The notes below the pieces were generated by a model. That model was not told where the DNA came from and made no database searches. It saw only the letters and a program-made list of their open reading frames with translations. Positions 54,365-62,843 of a DNA stretch of 64,000 bases are shown here, in pieces. Location: positions 248,001 through 312,000 of the forward strand of contig NZ_JAHXYI010000006.1 in NCBI RefSeq assembly GCF_019970045.1, in the 5' to 3' direction. The stretch comes from Chryseobacterium sp. GVT01B (GTDB lineage Bacteria > Bacteroidota > Bacteroidia > Flavobacteriales > Weeksellaceae). Position 1 is the first letter of the stretch. The number at the start of each line of letters is the position of its first letter. A program made the position numbers and the translations under genes.

Positions 54365-54396
54365 TTATTAACCCTATTTTTTAAAAAAGACAAGAC

Positions 54397-54699
54397 ATGG
54401 CAATAGATGAAATGGCTAAACAAGCCTCAGCTGGAGGAGAATCAGAAGTAAAATTCCTTACTCCGCTTGATATCAATACAAAATCTGAAAAGAAATATTG
54501 TAGATTCAAAAAATACGGAATTAAGCACGTTGATTACAAAGATGCTGATTTCTTATTACAATTTGTAAACGAGCAAGGTAAAATCTTACCAAGAAGATAC
54601 ACTGGAACTTCTTTAAAATACCAAAGAAAAGTTTCTGCTGCTATCAAAAGAGCAAGACACCTTGCGTTACTACCATACGTAGCTGACTTATTGAAATAA
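54397..54699 (+). CDS. rpsR: 30S ribosomal protein S18
   Basis: A 100-residue protein, partner of S6 on the 30S platform. [22 protein letters not shown] and [19 protein letters not shown] are conserved; the N-terminal 25 residues are a longer extension than in E. coli S18 (75 residues). It lies 32 bases after rpsF. Confidence 0.97.
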   Translation: MAIDEMAKQASAGGESEVKFLTPLDINTKSEKKYCRFKKYGIKHVDYKDADFLLQFVNEQGKILPRRYTGTSLKYQRKVSAAIKRARHLALLPYVADLLK

Positions 54700-54713
54700 G
54701 ACAAAAAATAAAT

Positions 54714-54739
54714 AAAAGAAGAGGGCAACCTCTTCTTTT
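54714..54739 (+). terminator. Terminator-like hairpin between rpsR and rplI
   Basis: A perfect 11-bp stem (54714-54724 with 54729-54739, AAAAGAAGAGG) around GCAA, followed by GTTG rather than a long T-run, in the middle of a ribosomal operon. It may attenuate rplI. Confidence 0.65.
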
Positions 54740-54809
54740 GTTGCTGAATAAATAATTAATTCTAACTTGATTTTAGATCACTCTAAAATCTAAAAAAAGG
54801 ACAACAACA

Positions 54810-55313
54810 ATGGATATCATCCTAAAACAAGACGTAGAAAACTTAGGACTTGAGTTTGATACAGTAAGCGTAAAGCCAGGTTATGCTAGAAACTTTTTAA
54901 TTCCTCAAGGAATTGCTCTTTTAGCTACCCCTAAAAACAAAGCAGCTCTAGAAGCTACTTTAGAAGCTAGAAAAGAAGAAGAAGCTAAATTAATCGCTGC
55001 TGCTAACGCTGTAGTAGATCAATTGAAGAAAACTTCTATCACTATCCCTGCAAAAGTAGGTTCTGGTGATAAATTATTCGGATCTATCAACAATGCTGAT
55101 CTTTCTGCTGCTCTAGCTAAAGCTGGAGTTTCTGTAGAGAAGAAATACATCAAAATCCCAGGAAACACTATTAAGAGAACTGGTAAAGTAACAGCAAACA
55201 TCAGATTACACAGAAACGTTGAGTACAATTTCGAATTCGATATCGTATCTGACGCTCCAGTTGTAGCTGCTCCTGCTGCTAAGAAGGAAGAAGTTAAATC
55301 TGAAGAAGCTTAA
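54810..55313 (+). CDS. rplI: 50S ribosomal protein L9
   Basis: A 167-residue protein bridging ribosomes. MDIILKQDVENLGLEFDTVSV and GYARNFLIPQGIAL make up the N-terminal domain; the connecting helix is long and charged. Residues 150-167 form an Ala/Lys/Glu-rich tail, about 20 longer than in E. coli. The gap from rpsR is 110 bases, larger than within the rest of the operon. Confidence 0.97.
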   Translation: MDIILKQDVENLGLEFDTVSVKPGYARNFLIPQGIALLATPKNKAALEATLEARKEEEAKLIAAANAVVDQLKKTSITIPAKVGSGDKLFGSINNADLSAALAKAGVSVEKKYIKIPGNTIKRTGKVTANIRLHRNVEYNFEFDIVSDAPVVAAPAAKKEEVKSEEA

Positions 55314-55345
55314 TTTAAGCAACTGAGATTTTCTCACCATACAAA

Positions 55346-55374
55346 CCACTTCATTTATTTGAGGTGTTTTTTTT
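55346..55374 (+). terminator. Terminator after rplI
   Basis: CACTTCA pairs with TGAGGTG (one G-T pair) followed by TTTTTTTTG, about 35 bases past the stop. Confidence 0.7.
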
Positions 55375-55431
55375 GTTTGTAAACATAGAACATGTAGGTT
55401 GTTGATTAGGCAAATGATAAACTACCCCGTC

Positions 55432-55469
55432 TTTTTGCTTTGCAAAAATCCACCCCTTCAGAGAAGGGG
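55432..55469. repeat. Double hairpin element
   Basis: Two adjacent perfect hairpins, TTTTTGC-TTT-GCAAAAA (55432-55448) and CCCCTTC-AGA-GAAGGGG (55453-55469), 4 bases apart, in the gap between rplI and the AraC gene. It may be a dispersed intergenic repeat, but I see no second copy in this window. Confidence 0.55.
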
Positions 55470-55588
55470 AATTCAGGGAATCCTGACTTATATTATTCCT
55501 GATATGCCTGTATTTAAACTTAAATAGCAGCAATTCGTACCACAAATCCCGAATCTCGTATCGCGAAACCCTCAAACACTCTCACTCA

Positions 55589-56392
55589 TTACTTATCCCC
55601 TCTCAGTTTCTGCTGATATTCCGTAGGAGCAATCCCAATTACTTTTTTGAAAATATTACTGAAAGATGACAGGCTATTGTACCCTACCATCATAGCTATT
55701 TCATACATATTATATTTTCCTTCCAGCATCAGTTCAAGGGAACGGGTAATCCGTAATGCCCGTAGAAAACGGACATAATTCATGCCCAGAATCTCTTTAA
55801 ATTTCCTCGAAAGGGTTCTGGTACTCATCCCAAATTCTTTTGCTGTAGATTCTATGGTAAGAGGCTTCTCAAGGTTTGCATGAATATATCTTGCAATCTT
55901 CAGTAAGGTTTCATCTTTTGGGAAAGGGTGCTGTATCGGGAATGCCAGATGTTTATTCTTTTTTTCCTGTAAAACACCCTTAAAAGCTTTGAGAAAATAA
56001 TATTTAGAGCCATCATTTTTTGTAATTTTCCCATCCCAGTCTTTAGTGTGAAAAATCATCTCCCGAAGCAAATTATTGACGGAATAAATATTAATTTCAT
56101 CAAAAAAGCCATTTTCATTTTCTTCTTTTTTAAAATAAAAGTTATATAAATCAACTTTCGGACTGGTAGAAAAAATATAGTGAGGTGTCCCGGCCGGAAT
56201 CCACATAAAGCACCTTGCAGGAAGATACCAGTGCCTCTGATCGGTGAAAACATGCACAATACCTCCTTCTGCATAGACTAATTGTGCAGAACTGTGATAA
56301 TGAATATCTGTTGTTACATTGCCTGTGAGGACATGATAGATATAAAATTCGGCATCATCCTCTTCTACTGCTTCAAAATGGCTGTCATTCAT
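55589..56392 (-). CDS. AraC-family transcriptional regulator
   Basis: A 267-residue regulator with an N-terminal cupin-like sensor (about 1-100, HYHSSAQLVYAEGG and GTPHYIFS) and a C-terminal AraC HTH pair (about 165-262, TIESTAKEFGMSTRTLSRKF and the second motif GYNSLSSFSNIFKK). It is divergent from the TolC/HlyD/MFS operon, 136 bases away, so it likely controls that operon in response to a small ligand; this is inference. Confidence 0.88.
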   Translation of the reverse strand: MNDSHFEAVEEDDAEFYIYHVLTGNVTTDIHYHSSAQLVYAEGGIVHVFTDQRHWYLPARCFMWIPAGTPHYIFSTSPKVDLYNFYFKKEENENGFFDEINIYSVNNLLREMIFHTKDWDGKITKNDGSKYYFLKAFKGVLQEKKNKHLAFPIQHPFPKDETLLKIARYIHANLEKPLTIESTAKEFGMSTRTLSRKFKEILGMNYVRFLRALRITRSLELMLEGKYNMYEIAMMVGYNSLSSFSNIFKKVIGIAPTEYQQKLRGDK

Positions 56393-56479
56393 AAAATAAA
56401 GATAAGAAGAATTTTCAAATTGGCGTAAATGAGCAAATCTTTTTCTGTTTTCACAAATCGGGTACTATGCATGTCGCCG

Positions 56480-56487
56480 TAACTTTG
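56480..56487 (+). promoter_or_regulatory. -7 promoter element for the efflux operon
   Basis: TAACTTTG (TAnnTTTG), 41 bases before the ATG at 56529, in the AraC/TolC intergenic region. No obvious inverted repeat for AraC binding was recognised. Confidence 0.5.
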
Positions 56488-56528
56488 CTGCATCAAAATC
56501 ATTTTAGCAAAAATCCTTTAATTAATTT

Positions 56529-57863
56529 ATGAATATCATATTTAACGCATGCCGGTATCTGTGCATCGCGTTGTGCTTATTATTGAGCAGCTTTTTACAT
56601 TCACAGATGATAGATTACCAACACCTCGGCTTACAGCAAGCGGTAGAGATTGGTTTGAAAAACAACAAAAACATACAGATAAGTCATCTAAAACAGGAAA
56701 TGTCCGCTACCAAAGAGAAAGATCTCAAAATGGAAAAGCTTCCGGACATTGAATTTCATACCAGCTATACCCAGGTAACCAATTTGTATCAGCACCAAAA
56801 TGGTGTATTTAACAAAGCAACAAAGTATGATGTCATCAATGGTATGTATGACTTTACATTATCTGCTTCAATTCCGGTATACATGGGCGGCAAAATAAAG
56901 AATACGGAAAAGAAAGCGGCTATTGACACTGAAATTTCAGCTTTAAGAACGCATCTGGACGAGAGACAACTTACCATGGAAATCATCACGGCTTTTCTGC
57001 AGATCCATCATTTAAAGGAACAGCAGAGTCTCATTAATGATAAAATGAAAGAGGATTCTGTCAACATCAAACAAGTAAAAGCTCTTAAAGCTAACGGTGT
57101 CGTAACAGTGAATGAAGTATTGAGAACTTCCCTGCAGCTTTCCAATCATAAAATGAGCTGGACAGAGCTGGATAACGATATTCAGATTGCAGAGCATAAG
57201 CTGAAAACTATTCTTTCTCTTCCGGAAGATCAGGAAATGCATGTGAATACAGAAGATCTTATTTCGGATAACGCAGCAATTCCTTATGTTGATGAATTGA
57301 CTGAAACGGCTTTAAATAAAAATGAATCTGTTGAAATCACCCACAAAAATCTTTCACTGAAAGAACTGGATCAAAAAATCACCAAAGCGAATTATTTACC
57401 CAAAATTACAGCAGGCGGAGAATATTTTTTAAAGTACCCGAATATGATGTTTTTCCCTCCTGAACCCTATGCCTATCGCTTGGGAATGGTTGGGGTAAAT
57501 CTTACCTATCCTATTGAAAGCTTGTACAAGAATAAGTATAAAATGCAGGAAGCACGGGAAAATATAGATCTTGCTAAACTTCAGATAGCGAAAAATGAAG
57601 AAAAAATAAGACACAACGTGTACGAAGCTTACAAGAAGTTTGAAGAAACAGACCAGAAAGTGAAAATTGCTGAAGAAGCGATTAATCAGGCAAAAGAAAA
57701 TTATCGCATTGTAAGAACAAAATACGCGAACAAACTAAGTCTTATCACTGAGCTGATAGATGCCGACAATACTTATCTTGAGGCAGAATCCAACCTTATT
57801 TCCGTAAAAATAAACAGACAACTTAAATATTACCAACTCCAATATACGATTGGAAACTTATAA
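56529..57863 (+). CDS. TolC-family outer-membrane efflux protein
   Basis: A 444-residue protein with signal peptide (MNIIFNACRYLCIALCLLLSS) and two long coiled-coil repeats typical of OEP/TolC; LGLQQAVEIGLKNNKNIQ is the first helix, and the C-terminal half repeats the pattern (NYRIVRTKYANKLSLITELI). It would form the outer-membrane exit duct of the tripartite pump with the next two genes; 5 bases separate it from the HlyD gene. Confidence 0.92.
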   Translation: MNIIFNACRYLCIALCLLLSSFLHSQMIDYQHLGLQQAVEIGLKNNKNIQISHLKQEMSATKEKDLKMEKLPDIEFHTSYTQVTNLYQHQNGVFNKATKYDVINGMYDFTLSASIPVYMGGKIKNTEKKAAIDTEISALRTHLDERQLTMEIITAFLQIHHLKEQQSLINDKMKEDSVNIKQVKALKANGVVTVNEVLRTSLQLSNHKMSWTELDNDIQIAEHKLKTILSLPEDQEMHVNTEDLISDNAAIPYVDELTETALNKNESVEITHKNLSLKELDQKITKANYLPKITAGGEYFLKYPNMMFFPPEPYAYRLGMVGVNLTYPIESLYKNKYKMQEARENIDLAKLQIAKNEEKIRHNVYEAYKKFEETDQKVKIAEEAINQAKENYRIVRTKYANKLSLITELIDADNTYLEAESNLISVKINRQLKYYQLQYTIGNL

Positions 57864-57868
57864 AAACT

Positions 57869-58915
57869 ATGGCACAGAAACAACTGACACAAAAGGAAAA
57901 AAGAATCAACAAGTCCATTACTCTACTGGCCTGGATCCTGATCATCAGCGGAATTACAGGAATGGTCAGTTTTTATCTTTTTTCAAGAAAGAATGTCACT
58001 ACCAACGATGCACAGATCGAACAATATATCACGCCTGTATCCAGCAAGGTTTCCGGGTTTATCAAAACGATAAAGTTTAATGAAAATCAGTTTGTACATA
58101 AAGGGGATACTTTAATCATCATAGATAACAGAGAGTTTGTGAATCAGGTACAAATGGCAGAAGCCAATCTCCACGTCAATACAGCTACCATCAGCACTAT
58201 TGAAAGCGGCGTCAATACCAAAGAAAGCGATACAAAGATCATTGATGCCAAAATTGCTTCTGCAAGAATTGATATCTGGAGAACGGAGCAGGATTATAAA
58301 AGATATAAAAACTTACTGACCGAAGATGCTGCTACCGAACAGGAATTTGAGAATGTAAAGGCGTCCTATGAACAGTCAAAAGCCAATCTTCTGGCATTGG
58401 AACAGCAAAAAAATGCAGTAAGAGCCGGAGCCAGTGAACAGCAGACAAAGGTTGCTCCGGTTAAAAGCCAGATACAGCAGAGTAATGCGAGTCTGAACAA
58501 TGCTAAACTTTATCTTTCTTATACAGTGATTACCGCTCCTTATGATGGATGGGTCGGAAAAAAGACCATTCAGGAAGGTCAATTGATTAAGGATGGCCAG
58601 GCTTTAGTACAGATCGTCAGCAAAGAAAAATGGATCATTGCCAATTACAAAGAAACACAGCTTGGACAGATTGATCAGAACCAGGAAGTTATCATTACTG
58701 CAGATGCGTATCCCGATATGGAATTTAAAGGAAAAATACTTTCCGTTTCTCCTGCATCAGGATCCCAGTTTTCTTTGGTAAAACCGGATAATGCCACCGG
58801 AAACTTTGTAAAAATTGAACAGAGATTTCCTGTGAAAATCATTCTTGACAACAATAAAGACAACGAAAAACTGCTTTCCGGAATGAATGTTCTGGTGAGC
58901 GCGAAGAAGATATGA
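57869..58915 (+). CDS. HlyD/EmrA-type membrane fusion protein
   Basis: A 348-residue adaptor of the periplasm: one N-terminal membrane helix (about 20-40), a lipoyl half-domain (QIEQYITPVSSKVSGFIKTI), a coiled-coil hairpin (about 95-200), the second lipoyl half (VITAPYDGWVGKKTIQEGQLI) and a beta-barrel domain. It links the MFS pump to the TolC duct. Same operon as the TolC gene. Confidence 0.93.
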   Translation: MAQKQLTQKEKRINKSITLLAWILIISGITGMVSFYLFSRKNVTTNDAQIEQYITPVSSKVSGFIKTIKFNENQFVHKGDTLIIIDNREFVNQVQMAEANLHVNTATISTIESGVNTKESDTKIIDAKIASARIDIWRTEQDYKRYKNLLTEDAATEQEFENVKASYEQSKANLLALEQQKNAVRAGASEQQTKVAPVKSQIQQSNASLNNAKLYLSYTVITAPYDGWVGKKTIQEGQLIKDGQALVQIVSKEKWIIANYKETQLGQIDQNQEVIITADAYPDMEFKGKILSVSPASGSQFSLVKPDNATGNFVKIEQRFPVKIILDNNKDNEKLLSGMNVLVSAKKI

Positions 58916-58932
58916 GTTTGAGTGTGGGAGGA

Positions 58933-58996
58933 TTTTAGAGTTTTAGAGTTTTAGAGTTTTAGAGTTTTAGAGTTTTAGAGTTTTAGAGTTTTAGAG
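58933..58996. repeat. Perfect 8-bp tandem repeat, eight units
   Basis: TTTTAGAG is repeated exactly eight times (64 bases), starting 18 bases after the HlyD stop and 237 bases before the MFS start. Such a microsatellite can change length by slippage and so alter the distance or mRNA structure between the two genes. It lies in the operon but outside any coding frame. Confidence 0.95.
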
Positions 58997-59233
58997 TGCA
59001 AAATTACCTTCCAATCAATACATTTCAGACTTTACAATTAAATTATTTTTTTAGCGAAAAGACAGAACTGCAAAATAGCGAATCTGCAAATTTTTTCTTA
59101 AGCACATTCGCCATTTTACCTTTTACTTTTACACCTTGCACTTTTGTCTTTTCGCATTTTTAAATTCAGGTACAGCCGCGAATTTGCTTATCTGCCTTTT
59201 CAGCATTCCTTAATTAATGCTTTCCAAAAAATT
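58997..59233. other. Leader of the MFS gene, no gene recognised
   Basis: About 240 pyrimidine-rich bases with no plausible ORF. TTTTACC/TTTTACTTTTACACC tracts are present. It separates the HlyD and MFS genes far more widely than the 5 bases between TolC and HlyD. Confidence 0.5.
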
Positions 59234-60796
59234 ATGCAACACAATACAGTTTATCATAAATGGGTACCACAATGGCTGAAACTGCCGCTTCTTATACTGG
59301 CATTGTTTCCCCACCTGATGTTGTTGTCGCTTTTACATTCAAACAGCGCCTTCACATCTTCTTTTATGGATGTCGATTCAGATGACATTCAGTATTTAAT
59401 GATTTTGATGTACGGGACATTTGTGGTTACCCTTTTAGTTATACAAAGGTTTATGGCTTATTTCAGCGTGAAATATTACGTTCTGCTAATGGCTTCCATT
59501 TCTGTGATTATCCTTTATGTTTTATCGGTAACACATGATTATCATGTTATTCTGGTGATCCGGTTTTTAGAAGGAATTTTCGGGCTGCTGGAAGGTGCCA
59601 TTTTCCTCCCTCTGATTATTGCCGAACTAAAAACAAGACATGCCAAAGTGGTGGCTTATCTTTTTATGTATACCATCATGCTGACAGGAGGAACAATAAC
59701 CACTTCCCTATTGAAATCAAGTATTGAAAACTATGACTTCCAGCATATGATCCTCATGATGGCCTACTTTCATGTATTTGTACTGATAATCGGTATTGCT
59801 TTATTCAACAGAAACAGGTTCTTTCCAAAAAAACCTTTGTACCAACTGGATATTACCAGCTGGTTTTTGCTCTGGGTATGTCTGCAGGCTGGCGGTTATG
59901 CAATTATTTATGGAAAAAGATTAATGTGGTTGGAATCAGACACTATTATCATGTGCCTGTTTATATTTCTTCTTTCAGGAGGGCTATTCATGCTTAAACA
60001 AAGAAATTCCAGAAGACCGTTGTTTCACTTTGAAGTTTTCAGCTCAAAAAATGTGATTGCTGGAATGATCCTGTTTTTTATTTTCTACCTGATCCGCTCC
60101 GGACTTAATAATGTATACACCGTCATGGCTACCGTATGGAAATGGCCGTGGGATTATATTGTCAATATCCAATACTGGAACGTAGCAGGAACTCTTCTTG
60201 GTATATTATTATCAGGAATCTGCCTGGTCCGGGGAGTTTCCTCAAGAATTGTTTTCTTTACAGGATTTCTTTTACTCGCCATCGACTGCGCATGGTTTAC
60301 CTATACTTTTTATCCGGATACTACCCTTTCAACGATTTGTCCGCCCTTATTTCTGCAAGGGGTTGCTCAGGGATTATTATTTACACCACTTGTTTTCTTT
60401 TTGATTTCAGCAACACCGGAAGAATATGTTGCCAATGCTACAGCTTTAGGGACAACAACCCGTTTCTGGACAACGGCTATCGGGTATGCACTGATGCAAA
60501 ACCTGATGTTGTTTTTAACCTTAAAACATTCTGATACACTCAGCGCAAACTTTACAGACACCAATCCTGTTTTTTACAGTCAATGGTCTCAGGTTTTCGG
60601 GGCCAATATTTCAAAACTGTCTGTGAATGATTCTTTATCTATGACCGCAGGAGCTTTTAAGGCTAAAATTACTGCACAATCTATTCTCCTTTCCAATATG
60701 GAAATTTTTACCGGACTTTTCTGGCTCGCATTTATTACTGCGCTTTGCTTACTGCTTTATCATCCTGCGAAAATAGCAGTACGAAATATAATGTAA
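59234..60796 (+). CDS. MFS drug-efflux transporter, EmrB-like
   Basis: A 520-residue inner-membrane protein with about 14 hydrophobic segments, the length of DHA2-type exporters. The ATG at 59234 (MQHNTVYHKWVPQWLKLP) was chosen over an upstream TTG at 59144, which would add 30 residues of non-membrane sequence. With HlyD and TolC partners it makes a tripartite pump, probably for drugs or lipophilic acids; substrate unknown. Confidence 0.88.
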   Translation: MQHNTVYHKWVPQWLKLPLLILALFPHLMLLSLLHSNSAFTSSFMDVDSDDIQYLMILMYGTFVVTLLVIQRFMAYFSVKYYVLLMASISVIILYVLSVTHDYHVILVIRFLEGIFGLLEGAIFLPLIIAELKTRHAKVVAYLFMYTIMLTGGTITTSLLKSSIENYDFQHMILMMAYFHVFVLIIGIALFNRNRFFPKKPLYQLDITSWFLLWVCLQAGGYAIIYGKRLMWLESDTIIMCLFIFLLSGGLFMLKQRNSRRPLFHFEVFSSKNVIAGMILFFIFYLIRSGLNNVYTVMATVWKWPWDYIVNIQYWNVAGTLLGILLSGICLVRGVSSRIVFFTGFLLLAIDCAWFTYTFYPDTTLSTICPPLFLQGVAQGLLFTPLVFFLISATPEEYVANATALGTTTRFWTTAIGYALMQNLMLFLTLKHSDTLSANFTDTNPVFYSQWSQVFGANISKLSVNDSLSMTAGAFKAKITAQSILLSNMEIFTGLFWLAFITALCLLLYHPAKIAVRNIM

Positions 60797-61175
60797 TGCT
60801 AAAAAGAAGGAAGCTGGAAGCTTGAAGATAGAAGCTACTGAAGACATAAATAACAGATAGATTTGGATAAGATAGTTTCTTAAACGCCAGGAATACACTA
60901 AGGGGTATATATTTTCCGTTCGCAAAGGTATTTCATTCACCTATGTACACAATGAATGAACTCTGCTAAGTGTCAGCGCCTTTGCGAACGTAATTTCCCA
61001 TTTTACAGTCAAATCTTTTGCGAACTTTGCGTTAAATTTAAATTAAGTGATAAACTTACTGTTTCTAACTCTCATCTTCAATCTCCCTTCTTCTCCCACT
61101 TTGGCCGGTTTATTGTTCGTATTTTTCAAGCAGCAATATTGCATAAAGCACTACGTTTAATACAAAAGCTTACCA
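60797..61175. other. Intergenic stretch with inverted repeat elements
   Basis: About 380 bases without a gene. It holds a nested inverted repeat: CGTTCGCAAAGG (60917-60928) with CCTTTGCGAACG (60979-60990), and TTCATTCA (60932-60939) with TGAATGAA (60953-60960). A near-repeat TTTTGCGAACTTTGCG follows at about 61018. A purine-rich AAGAAGGAAGCTGGAAGC segment opens the gap. No promoter was identified for the aldehyde dehydrogenase. Confidence 0.6.
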
Positions 61176-62537
61176 ATGGAAATTGAAAGAATTTTACTGA
61201 GCCAAAGAGATTTTTTTAAAACACAGCAAACCAAAAGTCCCGCTTTTCGGAAAATGTATCTTGAAAAGCTTAAAAACCTTATTATTTCTAATGAAAACAT
61301 GCTGTATGAAGCAATTAGCAAAGATTTTGGAAAGTCAAAGTTTGATACTTTCACAACAGAGCTATCCTTCATTCTGAATGACATTAATTATTATATCAAA
61401 AACTTAAAATCTCTTTCAAAACCTCAAAAAGTAAAGACCAATCTTGTTAACCAGCTCGGAAACAGTAAAGTGTATGCTGATCCTCTTGGTTGTGTCCTGG
61501 TAATCGGAGCCTGGAATTATCCTTATCAGTTATCCCTTTCTCCAATTATTGCGGCTATGGCTGCAGGAAACTGCTGTATTCTTAAGCCCAGCGAAATCGC
61601 TGAAAATACAATGAAAGCGATGGCATCCATCATCAATGAAAATTTTCCGTCTGACTATTTGTATGTCTATGAGGGAGGTATTGAAGAAACAACTTCTCTT
61701 TTACAATTAAGATTTGACAAAATATTTTTTACAGGAAGTACAAAAGTTGGAAAGATTGTTTATAAAGCGGCTGCAGAACATTTAACTCCTGTAACGCTGG
61801 AACTGGGTGGAAAATCTCCTGCAATTGTCACTAAAAATGCCAATCTCGAAATGGCTGCTAAAAGAATTGTATGGGGAAAATTCCTCAATGCCGGACAAAC
61901 CTGTGTAGCCCCCGATTATCTGTTGGTGGAAGAAACTATTCAGGAGCAGTTTTTGGAAATGCTCAGAAAATATATCAAAGAGTTCAAATATGATCACAAT
62001 TCTGAACAGTACACAAGAATCATTAATCAACGAAATTTCCAGCGTCTTGTGCGCCTTATTGATAAAGAAAAAATCTATTCGGGTGGGCATTTTGATGAGG
62101 AAAAACTTTACATTGAGCCTACTATTCTGAACCATATAGATTGGAATGATGAAATCATGCAGGAAGAAATTTTTGGACCTCTGCTTCCTGTAATCCGTTT
62201 TCAGAGTTATAATGCAGCACTCAACTCTATTGTAGAGCTTGAAAAGCCACTAGCAGCTTATCTTTTTACCAATGATTCAGAAGAAAAAGAAAACTTTACC
62301 CGAAAACTATCTTTCGGAGGTGGCTGTATCAATGATACGGTAATGCATTTGAGCAATGACCATCTGCCATTTGGAGGCGTGGGAAATTCAGGGATAGGAA
62401 ATTATCATGGAAAATATGGTTTTGAAACTTTCTCACATCAAAAAGCAGTTCTTGAAAAAGCCACCTGGGGTGAACCGAACATCAAATATCCACCTTATTC
62501 TGAGAAAAAATTAAACTGGATTAAAAAATTAATGTAA
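61176..62537 (+). CDS. Aldehyde dehydrogenase, class 3-like
   Basis: A 453-residue NAD(P)-dependent enzyme oxidising aldehydes to acids. N114 (GAWNYP) stabilises the oxyanion, E209 in LELGGK is the general base and C243 in NAGQTCVAP the nucleophile. The short length and the absence of a long N-terminal extension match the ALDH3-like group active on fatty or aromatic aldehydes. The C-terminus is charged, without a membrane anchor. Confidence 0.95.
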   Translation: MEIERILLSQRDFFKTQQTKSPAFRKMYLEKLKNLIISNENMLYEAISKDFGKSKFDTFTTELSFILNDINYYIKNLKSLSKPQKVKTNLVNQLGNSKVYADPLGCVLVIGAWNYPYQLSLSPIIAAMAAGNCCILKPSEIAENTMKAMASIINENFPSDYLYVYEGGIEETTSLLQLRFDKIFFTGSTKVGKIVYKAAAEHLTPVTLELGGKSPAIVTKNANLEMAAKRIVWGKFLNAGQTCVAPDYLLVEETIQEQFLEMLRKYIKEFKYDHNSEQYTRIINQRNFQRLVRLIDKEKIYSGGHFDEEKLYIEPTILNHIDWNDEIMQEEIFGPLLPVIRFQSYNAALNSIVELEKPLAAYLFTNDSEEKENFTRKLSFGGGCINDTVMHLSNDHLPFGGVGNSGIGNYHGKYGFETFSHQKAVLEKATWGEPNIKYPPYSEKKLNWIKKLM

Positions 62538-62606
62538 TTTATCCCTAATTGGAGATTTTAAATAAAAAAACAATATATTTACTGCTTAAAACTAAATTCT
62601 ATAACC

Positions 62607-62801
62607 ATGAAAAATTTGAAAAAATTATCAAGAGAAAAATTAAGTAAACTAACAGGAGGATTATCATGTGCTTCATCTTGCTCGGACGGCAGCATGGTAT
62701 ATATCAGTTCTTGTACTTCGTGTATTCAGTATTCAGGTGCAGCAGCCTGCTATGATGCTAATGGAAAGGGTGCAATACGTATGGAGTTTTGTGCTGCTTA
62801 A
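62607..62801 (+). CDS. Double-glycine leader peptide, bacteriocin-like, six-cysteine core
   Basis: A 64-residue peptide. Residues 1-18 (MKNLKKLSREKLSKLTGG) are a classic leader: basic, LSxxxLxxLxGG, cleaved after GG by C39-type peptidase/ABC exporters. The 46-residue core has six cysteines (SC, SSC, SSC, TSC, AAC, EFC) that could form three disulfides, or could be modified. The gene is followed by a terminator. No C39 exporter or modification enzyme is present in the window. Promoter only near-consensus (TATATTTA, about 30 bases upstream). Confidence 0.75.
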   Translation: MKNLKKLSREKLSKLTGGLSCASSCSDGSMVYISSCTSCIQYSGAAACYDANGKGAIRMEFCAA

Positions 62802-62810
62802 GATAATAAA

Positions 62811-62843
62811 AAAGAAACCCGTTTTAATGAACGGGTTTTCTTT
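62811..62843. terminator. Terminator between the peptide and thioredoxin-like genes
   Basis: AACCCGTT (62816-62823) pairs with AACGGGTT (62830-62837), with flanking AAAG/CTTT extending the stem; it serves both convergent genes. Confidence 0.85.

Noticed and set aside
58933..58996. CRISPR array from the regular repeats
   Set aside because: Units are 8 bases with no spacers, so it is a microsatellite and not a CRISPR.
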